Positions 9,820-21,322 of a stretch of DNA of 64,000 bases are shown here, piece by piece. Each line of letters begins with the position of its first letter. Position 1 is the first letter of the stretch. Position numbers and translations under genes: made by a program. The notes beneath the pieces are model-generated. The model made no database searches. It had not been told where the DNA came from and saw only the letters and a program-made list of their open reading frames with translations. Origin of the DNA: Fonsecaea monophora (lineage: Eukaryota; Ascomycota; Eurotiomycetes; Chaetothyriales; Herpotrichiellaceae); assembly GCF_001642475.1 (NCBI RefSeq), contig NW_019173966.1, positions 124,001 through 188,000 on the forward strand, read 5' to 3'.

Positions 9820-12800
9820 ATGATGTCCACGAGGCCTCTGGGCCGCCTGGCCTCCCGCATGGTAAGTGCTCTGCTTGCATCATAGCACTGTTCGCAACCT
9901 TTCCAGTTGCTGCAACGACACAATTATTGCTATGCTTCTTGCTACTGCCCACAAGCGTTTGCTGACATGTATCTCGAAACTAGGGTGCCAAAGTTGGTTC
10001 TGTTAGTCCTCTTCCCATCTCGATCCGGGAGCAACAACAGCTCGCTAACAGTCCAAAACAGCCCTTGCGAGTATCCAGGATGGGTTATGCTACCGTCTCA
10101 GACGATCCGCTCAGCAAAAATAAGTTATACCTTGCACAAGTGGTTTATTCGACGATCCTAACAGCCCGATACAGGTTGAGATGACCAACTGGGAGAAAGG
10201 TCACTACATCAACTACAAGTGAGTTCCCGGCGCTACTGGAAGTGGTTGCTTTCAGATTCAGTACCCAAAAACACATCAGCGGCGCTGACAGCTACTATAG
10301 AAAGATGTCGGAGAACCTAGCAATCGTCCGCAGCAGACTTAACCGCCCTCTCACATATGCTGAGAAAGTCCTGTATTCACATTTGGACGACCCGCACGGA
10401 CAAGACCTCGAACGAGGAGTTTCCTACCTCAAACTCAGACCTGATCGAGTAGCATGTCAAGATGCTACCGCCCAGATGGCTATTATGCAGTTCATGTCCG
10501 CTGGCATGCCCTCAGTTGCTACGCCGACCACCGTTCACTGCGATCATTTGATTGAAGCCCAGGTTGGTGGAGACAAGGATCTGGAAAGAGCCAAGGATAT
10601 CAATAAGGAGGTCTACGATTTCCTGTCGACTGCTTGTGCCAAATACAACATCGGCTTCTGGCGTCCTGGCTCGGGCATTATCCATCAGATAATCCTGGAA
10701 AACTATGCTTTCCCTGGTGGTTTGATGATCGGAACCGACTCCCATACTCCTAACGGTGGTGGTCTTGGTATGGCAGCAATTGGTGTCGGCGGTGCCGACG
10801 CGGTTGATGTCATGGCAAATCTGCCATGGGAACTGAAGGCCCCCAAGGTCATTGGTGTCAAGCTGACCGGTGAAATGTCTGGATGGACTTCTCCCAAAGG
10901 TGAGAAAGCCGCACCTCCTCATTGACGTTGTGCTGATCTTGGATTTCAGATATCATCCTCAAGGTGGCCGGTATCTTGACGGTAAAGGGCGGCACTGGGT
11001 AAGTCATTATTGCCTCTGATATTTTGGCTGTACCGTTGTATTCTGACCTTTCTACAGAGCGATTGTCGAATATCACGGTACGTGTACTCTTTCTACATTA
11101 CCCCGTTAAAATCCCGGCGAGGATGTGAATCCCCTTTCTGGTTGCCACTACTTTAATACCACCTGGACGAACCGAACCGATGGAATACAAGTGACGAGCC
11201 TGGCACGGCGTACACCCAATGCCCAACCGGGTCGCGCAATTTTCAACCCGCCCAAGTGACGAGTCTGGCACGGCGTTCACCTAATGCCCAACTGGGTCGC
11301 AGGTTTCACCCCCCCCCCCCCCAAAACAAGTCTGACTGCCGGCCAAATACGACCAAAAATACAGCCAAATAATCGGATTACCAAAACAAACGAGACAATT
11401 CTCCCAGATGGATACCACCCCTCAAATGCCGGGATCAGTCATGATGTTTTGAATCCTGCGTTCTTCTAGTATACTTTGTGGTATCATGCTAATACTTTTT
11501 CAAGGTCCTGGCACTAATAACCTCTCCTGCACCGGCATGGGCACCATCGTAAGCATCACATAACATCGACCGCTCGGCGTTCTGCAATGCTGACTATATC
11601 CAGTGCAACATGGGTGCCGAGATCGGTGCAACGACTTCTCTCTTCCCCTTCAACGACCGCATGTACGATTACTTGGCTGCAACCAAACGCAGGCATATTG
11701 GTGACTTCGCTCGGGCATACTCTGCTGAGCTTCGCGAGGATGAGGGCGCCGAATACGACCAATTCATCGAACTCAACCTCTCTGAACTCGAGCCTCATAT
11801 CAACGGTCCATTTACGCCAGATTTGGCCACTCCCATCTCCAAGTTCTCCCAGGCAGTCAAGGATAACAAGTGGCCCGAGGAGTTGAAGGTCGGACTGATC
11901 GGTTCTTGCACAAACTCTTCATATGGTGAGTCTTTGAAAAATTGTCCACTGCTGGAGTGGTCATAGATCTCTCGACAGCGACACAAGCTGACTAATGGTC
12001 GCAGAGGATATGAGCCGAGCAGCATCAATCGCTCAGGATGCTATGGATCATGGCATCAAGGCGAAGGCTTTGGTATGTATTTCCCACCAGCAGTCATGAG
12101 CCTCACCCTGTGACTATGGCACTGTCCGCTAACGATTTGCAGTTCACTGTCACACCAGGTTCCGAGCAAATTCGCGCAACAATCGAGCGAGACGGTCAGC
12201 TCAAGACTCTTGAGGACTTTGGCGGCGTCATCCTCGCAAATGCCTGCGGCCCCTGCATTGGTCAATGGGACCGAAGGGATGTCAAGAAGGGCGAGCCTAA
12301 CTCGATTATCTCCTCCTACAACCGAAACTTCACCGGCCGCAATGATGCCAACCCTGCCACTCACTCGTTCGTCACGTCTCCGGATATGGTTGTAGCGATG
12401 ACCATCGCAGGAAACCTCAACTTCAACCCTTTGACCGACACACTGAAAGACAAGGATGGAAAGGAGTTCAAGCTCAAGCCACCCAGTGGTGAAGGTCTAC
12501 CCCGAAACGGGTACGACCCGGGTCGTGACACATATCAAGCCCCTCCAGAGGAGCGTAGCCAGGTGGAAGTGAAAGTTTCTCCAACATCCGACCGTCTGCA
12601 AATCTTGCAACCTTTCGAGCCATGGAACGGCAAAGATTTCCTCGACCTTCCCATCCTGATCAAGACCAAGGGCAAGACCACCACTGACCACATCTCGATG
12701 GCTGGTCCTTGGTTGAAATACCGTGGTCATCTCGACAACATTTCCAACAACATGCTGATTGGTGCCATCAACGCTGCCAACGGTGAAGCTAACAAGGTCA

Positions 12801-13249
12801 AGAACTTCAAGACTGGCGAATGGGATGCCGTCCCTGCCACTGCTCGCTGGTATAAGAAGGAAAAGATCCCGTGGGTTGTCATTGGAGACTGGAACTACGG
12901 TGAGGGTTCTTCTCGAGAGCATGCTGCTCTTGAACCCAGACATCTTGGCGGTATTGCCATCATCACCCGAAGCTTCGCCCGTATTCACGAGACCAACTTG
13001 AAGAAGCAAGGCATGCTACCCTTGACCTTTGCCAACCCCGAGGACTACGACAAGATCAACCCTGACGACAAGGTTGACTTGTTGATCACCGACCTGGCAC
13101 CCGGCAAACCCGTGACGATGAGAGTCCATCCCAAGGATGGCAAAGCATGGGATTGCGAATTGCAACACACATTCAACGAAGGCCAGATTGAATGGTTCAA
13201 GAACGGCAGTGCCCTGAACACTATGGCCAAGAAGCACGGTTCCCGCTAA
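9820..13249 (+). CDS. ACO1: aconitate hydratase, mitochondrial
   Basis: Aconitase interconverts citrate and isocitrate in the TCA cycle using a [4Fe-4S] cluster. Eleven exons are supported: 9820-9861, 9984-10001, 10062-10120, 10175-10218, 10301-10899, 10950-10998, 11058-11077, 11505-11548, 11604-11925, 12005-12072 and 12143-13249. Cluster ligands sit in GSCTNSSYED and NACGPCIGQW. Active-site segments include GTDSHTPNGGGLGM, GEGSSREHAALEPR and TRSFARIHETNLKKQG. The first exons encode an arginine-rich mitochondrial presequence (MMSTRPLGRLASRM). Two oddities are visible. The donor after exon 3 reads AAAAATAAGTT instead of AAAAAGGTAAGTT. The intron 11078-11504 is 427 nt and repeat-bearing, while its neighbours are 50-130 nt. 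With the missing G restored in exon 3 the product is 790 residues, normal for the family. An in-frame fallback donor GTATCC lies at 10071. Confidence 0.96.
11188..11300 (+). repeat. 48-bp direct repeat inside an aconitase intron
   Basis: Two 48-bp copies, 11188-11235 and 11253-11300, differ at four positions, three of them C in the first copy and T in the second. They lie 65 bp apart start to start. The sequence after the second copy (GGTTTCACCC...) resembles the 17-bp spacer after the first, so the unit may be about 65 bp. Confidence 0.85.
11309..11322 (+). repeat. poly-C run (14 bases)
   Basis: A C14 homopolymer directly follows the second direct-repeat copy in the long aconitase intron. 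Its exact length is likely to be unreliable in an assembly. Confidence 0.85.
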
Positions 13250-14143
13250 ATGCCGAATAAAATCTAGGACAATGAAATTCGTCGGGGATGAAGACGGAAC
13301 TATTGTACAGAATGCCAGTTGAATGCGGACACAACCGGCACGAGGAACGGGGTCGGTCCAAGAAGCCCCTCGAAAAATCGAGATGGAAGACTGAAAGTCG
13401 TGGGATCGAGGTCGGAAGGAAATCAATCGTGTATTGGGGGGTTGGAATGTTGGCTGAATGGCAGCATGATATTATGTACTTTTCGTAGCGGAAATACCAA
13501 TGCACACCAGTTTTCAAAGGTCACACATATGTATGCGTCTAAACGTGCTCTGTAGCAAGTCACCCAGTCACCCAGTCATCCAGTGCCCTGACGAGGCTGT
13601 GTAGCAGCATTTGATGTCATGATGACTGACAAAAAGGCGCCTTGTGAACCTCGGCATGTGGAGAAACAACGATTAACAATTGCTCGACGGTGATTGCGAT
13701 ATGCGCTGTATCTTCTGTCACTGGTTACATATATTAAGACGAATCCCTACCCTCGGTGTTCAGGCTACCTTCCCAAAGGCTCTCTAGTTCACGACCTCCG
13801 TATTTTGCGGCGAACTTCTGTGTACGAACGAGACGGCATCCACAGGGTGAGATGGCGTGAATACATGTACCCGAGATAGACAACGACCCTCTCTGATCCA
13901 TCAACCTCTACCCTCTTCTCGGCTATCCGCGTACACTGTCAATCACTCTACCGAACAGACCCGACGTACAGATCCGGGTGCTTCCAGGCTGCAGATAATA
14001 CCAGCCTGTCCCAGAACTCACCTTCGCATCAAAATCTCTTGGGAGAGGAAAAAAGCCAGTCACCATAAATAGTGCTGATTGGGGCCAGCAACGAGAGAAA
14101 TCTCCCGCAACCTCGATCCCCCCCAGAAAACACGATTAGTTAT
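13250..14143. other. intergenic, aconitase 3' side and metallo-beta-lactamase promoter
   Basis: An AATAAA lies at 13256, seven bases after the aconitase stop. An 8-bp tandem (CACCCAGT, three near-copies) lies at 13561-13584. I see no supported gene. Confidence 0.5.
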
Positions 14144-15531
14144 ATGCGCAGACTTCCCACCGGACTGAGACACTTGCATCACAGCACCAAACCTGCATTT
14201 CGAGGCCCAAGACGTGTCATGGCACAAGCTCTACCAGAACTCCCAGATTGGGAGCAGATCAGCACGAATATCGTCCGCATTCTGGGCGGGAATCCAAGCA
14301 AGGTCAGTCCGTTGGGTGCTCTCGAATTGTCCCTGTCGGGAATCCTGTCATATTGAGGGGTTCTCTCTCCTTTTGTGGGTGTCTGTCCGCGGGAGAGGTG
14401 GTGGTTCCTTGTCATTGTTTCTATCTGGCGTTGGAAAAGGGACAACTCTATGGAGAGAAGAAGGGGGAAATGTCCCTTGCCATGTGATCAATTGCCTCCT
14501 CTTTCGTATGCGTATGCTGATCCGATGCTCCCAAACAGTTCACCCTTCAAGGCACAAATACATACCTGCTCGGGACGGGACCCCGTCGCATACTAATCGA
14601 CACGGGCGCGGGCGAGAAGAAATGGATCGAGACGCTACGAACCGTGCTGACCGCTCAAGAGACACCCATAAGTGTCTCGACGTGTCTACTGACGCACTGG
14701 CACCACGACCACCTGGGCGGGGTCAAGGACCTTGAGGAGCTGTGCGAAGAACTCAACCAGCCCGGGGAAGCGGTCAAGGTTTACAAGAACCAACCGACGT
14801 GGAACCCTGACGGACTGATCGACCCTTCGCGCGTGCACGACATCCAAGACGGCCAGACCTTTTCGACCCCTCTCGCGGAAACGTCGACGCCGTTTGAGAT
14901 CCAGGCCATCCATACGCCCGGGCACGCCAAAGACCACATGGTCTTCCAGATCACCTCGTCGCCGGACCCGACGGAAGTGGGGGCACTGTTCACGGCGGAC
15001 AACGTTCTGGGCCACGGCACGGCCGTGTTTGAAGATCTGCACCTGTACCTGCAGACGCTGGAGCTGATGAAGCGGCGGGTCGTTGACGCGGTGGCTGCGC
15101 AGAAAGAGTCCCGCGACAGCAACACCGGCATCAAACGAGCCTTCCCGGGCCACGGGGCCGTCATCTCCGACGCCGTCGCTAAGATCGACGAATACGTCGC
15201 GCACCGGCGCATGCGCGAGGAAGAGGCCCTCAACGTGCTCAAACACGGGACAACGACGGCGCCCCAAGGCGCGGAGCCGCTCGTGCACGACACCATCACG
15301 CGGGTCGGCGACGGCGACGACGAGGACGTCATCGGCGGCGGCGAGACCGTGCTAGGCAAGGAGTGGGAGAGCATCGAGATGGTCAAGGTCATCTACCGCC
15401 ACTACCCGGAGAACCTGTGGCAGCCGGCCGAGAACGGGCTGCTCATGGTGCTGGAGAAACTGCGCCGGGACGGCAAGGTCGTCAAGACGAAGGAGGGGAG
15501 GTGGCGGGTGAGTGAGAAGGCCATTCTTTAG
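14144..15531 (+). CDS. LACTB2-like metallo-beta-lactamase fold hydrolase
   Basis: This is a metallo-hydrolase of the LACTB2 / glyoxalase-II-like group. The animal member is a mitochondrial single-strand endoribonuclease, and some fungal relatives are thioesterases. Exons are 14144-14302 and 14539-15531. The metal-binding motif HWHHDHLGG is clear, with further ligands in IHTPGHAKDH, FTADNVLGHG and FPGHGAVI. The C-terminal segment (LWQPAENGLLMVLEKL) fits the helical/winged domain of LACTB2. Two starts are possible: MRRLPTGLRHLHHSTK at 14144 has the look of a mitochondrial presequence (383 residues), and MAQALPELPDWEQIS at 14219 gives 358 residues. The single 236-nt intron is longer than most here. 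Codons are strongly GC-rich in the second exon. Substrate is not assignable. Confidence 0.85.
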
Positions 15532-16301
15532 ACCATTCTTTAGAAGTGGTGGTGATCTCGACAGCGGCGATAACGTAGACTTTGGGAAAAGAGCCGTTTC
15601 CATCCACCTCCTCCTCTGTTTCGCTCTTGTTTTTTTTTTCTACTTTCTCTCCTGCCCTAACAGCCATCCATTTCCCATTTTACCATGTCTGCCATGCTCC
15701 CCATGTTCCCATGCATGCGTGCATGATTGATCGCTTGCGTATAACAAGAGCAGTCAAGACTCGAGAGACCGGTGCCCACCTCACGCCACCCCACGATCCC
15801 CCCTTTTCTTTGCAAGTGGAATCGAGCAAGAAACCCCCAGAGTCAGAGGGTGGTAAAAGTGGTGTGCGTGATAGCCAACAATGCTGGACGAAAGGGATTG
15901 CGAAGAAAAAAGAAAGGGTCAAGAGAGGAGAGGAAGGGGGGGGGAGCAAACGTATCGATCAATGTAGCCTCGTACCTCTGTATGTGGTTCAACTACATCT
16001 GTATACGAGGTATGTACATGCATGTACCGAGTAGAGAGAGAAGCAGGACAGACGTGTAGATCTAAACGGCACGGCTGGGCATCTATCTATCTATCTATCT
16101 CAGAAATGAATACATGCCCCATTGGTATCACCACTACCTGTTTGTCGTGCCTTTTCTATATATCTACCTTTCTCAATTTCTTATGGAGCGGGAGAGACCA
16201 GAACACGCAGAGATGGAGGGGAAGATATGCTTGTTATTAATATATATATTATTTTGGGTCTGGGTCTCTGTATCTATACACCTCGCAGAGCATCCATCCA
16301 T
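15532..16301. other. convergent intergenic region
   Basis: These are 3' flanks of two convergent genes. The region contains T- and G-rich low-complexity stretches, an (ATCT)5 microsatellite and an AT-rich patch near 16235-16255. No gene is supported. Confidence 0.55.
16081..16100 (+). repeat. (ATCT)5 microsatellite
   Basis: Five perfect ATCT units lie in the 3' flank of HEM4. Confidence 0.9.
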
Positions 16302-17864
16302 CTATACCAACCTCTTTTGCTTGAGAAACTCGGTCAAGCCCCGACCTACGCCCTCTGGGCTCGGTTTGGCAGCACAGACGTCCGGGTCGAAGCCGTACTT
16401 GTTCCGGAGATGGTCGCGTGTCGTGGGACCGATGGTAACAATAACGTACCTCGGCCTCTGCGCGTGCGCGTGCTGCTGCGAGGTGGCGGACTGGAGACAG
16501 TCGAGATTGTCCTCTGCCCACCTCGTCTTTGCGAACTCAGTCAGCGCTTGACTCTCGTCAATGTACCCCAGTGACCGAAGCATCGATTCACACCCCTGGG
16601 GACTGAATACCACAATGACAATGACACCTGCCACCGCGGTCTTCTGTGCATCGGCACCCTGGTGGTATGAGGCGATCCTCCTTTGAAAGTCGTTTGAGAA
16701 CGACTCCATCACCACCGTGGTGTAGACCTCGACCTCGTCCACCTGGATCCGCTCATCCGGCGCCAACTTGCCTTGTCTGTCCATCAACGTGTTGGGGATG
16801 ATGTCTCGCCTCTGCTCCCCGACGAGGAAGAGTAGGGGCTTCTTTTGCAGCCGCGCGTCGCCTTTGTCCACCCTCTCCCCCTGTGGAGGTCCAATGAGCG
16901 GAGTGAAGGGTAGTCTCGGCGCATCGTAGAAGGTATAGAGTCTCCGCGAGTGTAGGGCGTTGTAGTGCGACAGGATATACTGGGCAAGCTTCTCCCCGTT
17001 GCCCGAGTCTTCGCCTAACACGGAGGGGCGCAGGCTAGCACAGGGCGACGACTCGAGGGATGAGGACTCGACGACGAGCGTCTTCAGGGCGCGCGAGGTG
17101 GCGGGGCCAACCGTGTAGAGGGGAAACGTAAAGTCATCATCCAAGAGACTTGCGGAGGCGCATGTGCTGTCGTGGTGGTCTGTCGTGGTCTTGGACGTCT
17201 GGCGTCACATCAGCCCAAAAGTTCTCACACACACATACGCACATCATCAACCCCTCCTCGAAAACAAAGTCCCCTCTTTCGTCCTTGGGGGCCGTAGGAG
17301 GAAACAGACCGTACCAATGCCCGGGTCCCGACCTGAAGCACTCTCGCCTCCAGGTTCATCATCGTCCCCTGGTCGCTCGGCACTTCGCTCGACCCTCTTG
17401 ACCACGTCGGCCCAAGCCTCGACCGCCCGCTGACTAGTGAAGATCATGCCGCCATACTGCTTATCCAACTTCCCCCTCTTCAGCAGCTCCTCTAGTGCAC
17501 CTAGATTCTTGGTGTTTGCCCGGTGGTCTAGGACGGGGACGAATTCAGGGAGGAAGATGGGACCGGCGTGGTCCTCGCTGCTGCTGCCGTTACTGCTGGA
17601 GGACGCAGCAGCAAAGTATTCCTCGTAAGCATCATGGGGTTGGGATCGCGTCTTGAGGAGGAATACGGGGATGGTCAGCGAGGGTGTCATAGTTCCATCA
17701 AGCGAGGCCGAGTCGGAAGAGGCAAGCCGAAGTCCCTGAGACCCGAGGGGTTGGTGTTGCAGGGGGAGCGAGGAATGAGGCGGAGTTCGTGAGGCGCGGA
17801 AGACGGGCAGGTAAAGAAGGTTTCGACAGAGGGCGGGGGAGGAGAAGTGAAGTTTCTCGGTCAT
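16302..17864 (-). CDS. HEM4: uroporphyrinogen-III synthase
   Basis: Hem4 closes hydroxymethylbilane to uroporphyrinogen III, the fourth step of heme synthesis, in the cytosol. Exons are 17310-17864 and 16302-17198, giving 483 residues. Family segments in order are IPVFLLKTRSQPHDAYEEYF near the start, YGGMIFTSQRAVEAW, LYTVGPATSRALKTL, LFLVGEQRRDIIPNTL, VEVYTTVV, VVFSPQGCESML and VTIGPTTRDHLRNKYGF. These are the two alternating Rossmann-like halves of the enzyme. The protein is longer than the usual 260-300 residues because of a 58-residue N-terminal extension and low-complexity serine/acidic insertions. The intron donor is placed at GTCTGT (phase 0), which is a weak site. The acceptor is GCCAG. 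Exact residues at this junction are less certain than the rest. Confidence 0.92.
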
Positions 17865-20602
17865 GGATTGTTTATTTACAAGTCAAGCATAAGTGCCAAT
17901 GTAAAACCAATTCGGCTCCAGCATTAGACACATGATTCCACATAATTACATGGTACGCCATACGACGCCATCGCGGGACAAAGATAGTTGGCTCGCAGAT
18001 CAAACTTGGGGGGCTGCAAGGTCGAAACACCTCGCTTGAGGCATTTCTGCAATAATTGAAACCAGAAACTCAGGCGCTACCCCTCGCCCCGGTAGGTGGC
18101 TGAGTTCGCAGGGTGGCAGGGTGGGTAGGGCTCGAGGGGCTCTACTTGGTATAGGGCTATCCTGGGCGTACCTGGCCGCAGCCTTGCAAGGCTGTTGTCC
18201 AGGAACAGGCAATATTGCCGTATCGTGCTAACTAGAACCATGCTGGTGGACAAAAATGCTTGTATCAGTAGTTCTTCTTTGCTCCCTCCTGTCCAAAAGG
18301 GATAAAGATAGTCAAACGCCGAACTACTGCCAACTTACTCGCCTCAACCTGAGCCGTTTCCGCGCTTGAGTCCAGTCAAGGGTTCTTTAGTACACACCAC
18401 CCTCCACCCACCTAAAGGCTGCCTGTCTCACGTCCCCAGATGCGTTGTTCTCTTCCCAAGGTCACCGCTACTGCTTGCTGATTCCACTGTCCAGACTAAC
18501 AACACAAATTCCCCGAAGGACAAGACTCCCCTTCCGATTTCGTGATCCATGGGGCGAACGGTTCCAGAACAGAGCCCAGACAAACGGCCTGCTCTGTACG
18601 AGTCATGGAAGGAAACGTTTATCAGACTGCAGGCAGCCTTGCGGTTCCGCCAGTCGTCCTATTTCCAAAGTGTCGTGGGTGATGATTCGGCCCAAAAATT
18701 CCTCCACGACAGCGTGGGCAGAGATATGTAACTTGTATGTCAGCTCGTCCGGGGCATGTCTCTCTCCTTGTGTCTCAATTAGTCGGCCTCTGATACAAGC
18801 AGGAGAGGGTTTTATTATCAGAAGTGTATTCGCTCTGCAAATATGTCAAGATTGGCCGACGTTTGATAGGACCGAGAATTCCAGCGAGGAGCGTGGCTGC
18901 TTGTCTAGCTCCCCCACCCCACAGCCAGAGCAAAGTCTCCACAGGTTCGAAGACGTATCTGGCTGAGAATAGAGGGAGAGTTCCAGCTGCAGACCGCCCA
19001 CAAGAGACTCTGCTCTGGTGACGTTGTCGTTGATTCCTAGGGATAAAATCTTTTGTTGGTGGGACAGCCTAACGGAGAACCAGCAGCTCAGTGGATATGA
19101 GCCATGTCCCAAGCCTCGTACAGCCGGTTGGCATTTGACAGGTCGCACGACAGCAAGGTAGGAAGGCTGCCTTCCCACAGCGGGGCACAGAGAGGCACAG
19201 AGATGGAACAATTCTTTGAACAAGTCTTTCCCACTTCGGCAGAGCTTCAAGTCGCACATCCGAACAGCTAAGCCAGTAGGCGAAAGCGGGAAAGACTTCC
19301 CAGCGAAAGTTTGTGGGCTACAGGGGTCCTCGATCGGGACACGGGCCTTGAGGGTCAGGTGATGTTCGAATCGAAGGAAATGGCCGGTGGCATTGGATCA
19401 GACACAGATTAATGGCGGCCTTGATATCAGCCCTCAAATTGCGTGACCCCCAAAAGTTGACGTACTGCCGTCAACCGTCCACCGTCATGGATCTCAATCG
19501 TTGCTCTAGATGGCGGGGGGTCCAGAAGCATCCGTCTCGTATTTGTTTGTCTCCTTATGCATGTCTTAATTTAGTTTCCGAAGTAGCAAACATGCTGCGT
19601 GCTGGGATCGGCGCCATTCTGCCCAATGTCCAAACAGGCTGGAGAAAAAAAGTCGATGCAAACCTTGGTTCAAGGTTTGTCGATGCCTTGTGGGCGAAGC
19701 GGCCTGTGACACGGCAGCTGTCATATTGGCCTTGAAATGTGGTCGGGCCAACCATTGTGGGAGTGAGTGACCATCACCGACAGAAGGCTTGGGGGACCCT
19801 GGCTGACAATCGGAGGTATATCGACCAACAGTCAACGTACCCAACCCTCCTGGGCGTGGTGGATGGGTGCTGTGTAGTCTGAGCCAGCGCATGAAACAAG
19901 GACAGAACTTGTGCCTTTGTGTTTGCTGCAGCCCGGCGTTTCAAATGGCCCATCTCCCAGCGGGCTCAGCACTATGGCCCTATCAGCCAGGGCCCTCGTC
20001 ATGGTGAATTGAAATTTTGGTACATGCACTTAGGGACCCTTGGGATTCCCAACAGGCCTGGCACACACTCATTTACCCCCATGCAACAAGGCGACGCATG
20101 GGGGAATATGCGGCATGACGGACGTCGTCCGGTTTGGCGTTGCCAGAGTTCCACACAATAACCAGCCACGAGGAGCCCTTGCTCAAGACGGTAACACGCA
20201 GAACATGTCAAACTGGCTAACCTCTTTGCCTGTGTGCAATGCAAGGGCATATTTGACTTCAGGCTTGACGAAGCCGTCGCGGGACGAATCCATCAACCCT
20301 TTGCTGATGCGCCGGAAGCTCCGAATTTGAAAACCATCTTGGCCAGAAGACCAACTGGAAAAAGCCCAGGGCTTAATGCATTGCTGAATTGAACCACATG
20401 TGGAGATCAAGCCGGTGTTTGCTTTCTTCTTGCGCCTAGACTTTGGCGTTCAGCTGCTTTGCAATATATATGATGCGCTCAAGCAACTTCACGTCGTCAA
20501 GTCTGTGACACTCGCTCGTTGTGCTCACAGACTCGTCATCACATCGTGCACATATATTTCGGGCTCCTTTTTTACCACCTCTCCTTCCTCACTGCCAGAA
20601 TA
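17865..20602. other. 2.7-kb gene-poor stretch
   Basis: This contains the HEM4 promoter and the upstream region of the next gene. Several 60-170-codon open frames exist on both strands (for example 18445-18966 plus, 18846-19259 minus), but their products show no motif, composition or splice pattern that supports coding. No RNA gene or repeat was recognised. Confidence 0.45.
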
Positions 20603-21232
20603 ATGCCTCAAAGACAACCGGTAGGACCGAGAGCTCCCAAGGATGACTTCATGCGGGCTCTGGGGTTGAGCACCACCGATCCTCGCCATGAGGGATACTA
20701 CCGCGCTATGAGAGTATGTTGGAATGGGATACCCGGGAGGGAAATGGTCCAAACCGCAGCGTCCATGGGGGCTGATCCACTGAAACAGGACGAGGCCATT
20801 GCCGTGTACAGCAAACTGAACTCGGATCGAACAAGTCTGATAGACGAGAAAAGAAACGACTCATCTACAACGCCTCCCTTCTTTTGGCACCACATACGCC
20901 CGGACCGTCGCCGGCAAGCAATCATCGACACCTGGCAACAAGCGAAACCCGGCACCGTCCAGCGAACACTCTTCGATCTAGGCGCAACGACTGGGGAGCA
21001 CGCTCCGAATTGGGTGACCCTATGGCTGCTGTACAGTGTCTTCCGCTCTCGGGATATTCGCAACAACCGAAATCGTCGAGCTGGTGAAGGTGGTAGTACT
21101 GGAGGTAAGGACAGCCCTGCCCCTCTCGGCGCATTGGACACTGAGTCGTTTCTGTATGATACAGGTCAGAGTTCAGGTTCCAACGATTCGCAGATATTCG
21201 ACCCGGCCCGAGACAAATATGTTCGACGCTGA
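20603..21232 (+). CDS. uncharacterised 209-residue protein
   Basis: I do not recognise the family. The frame starts at an ATG (MPQRQPVGPRAPKDDFMRAL) and codes 209 residues without introns. It is hydrophilic with many charged residues, rich in arginine, and has no signal peptide or membrane segment. A motif-like stretch HHIRPDRRRQAIIDTW and a helical segment around NWVTLWLLYSVFRSRDIRNNR stand out. The C-terminal third is glycine/serine-rich. Consistent codon use and absence of an equally good antisense frame support coding. It ends 90 bp from the end of MCU, convergently. It could be a nuclear or nucleic-acid-associated protein from its basic character, but that is a guess. Confidence 0.6.
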   Translation: MPQRQPVGPRAPKDDFMRALGLSTTDPRHEGYYRAMRVCWNGIPGREMVQTAASMGADPLKQDEAIAVYSKLNSDRTSLIDEKRNDSSTTPPFFWHHIRPDRRRQAIIDTWQQAKPGTVQRTLFDLGATTGEHAPNWVTLWLLYSVFRSRDIRNNRNRRAGEGGSTGGKDSPAPLGALDTESFLYDTGQSSGSNDSQIFDPARDKYVRR

Positions 21233-21322
21233 CGAGAACCAAGAGGCGCGAAGGCCTTGTAATACTGTTTGATCCCTTTTGTATGATTCCATGGCAGGCC
21301 ACTGGGCAGTTATTAATGGCGT

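Noticed and set aside
9287..9952. 221-codon minus-strand frame upstream of and over the first aconitase exons
   Set aside because: It starts at GTG, has no motif, and lies antisense to the aconitase promoter and first exon.
12497..13009. 170-codon frame antisense to the last aconitase exon
   Set aside because: Shadow of a highly conserved coding exon on the other strand.
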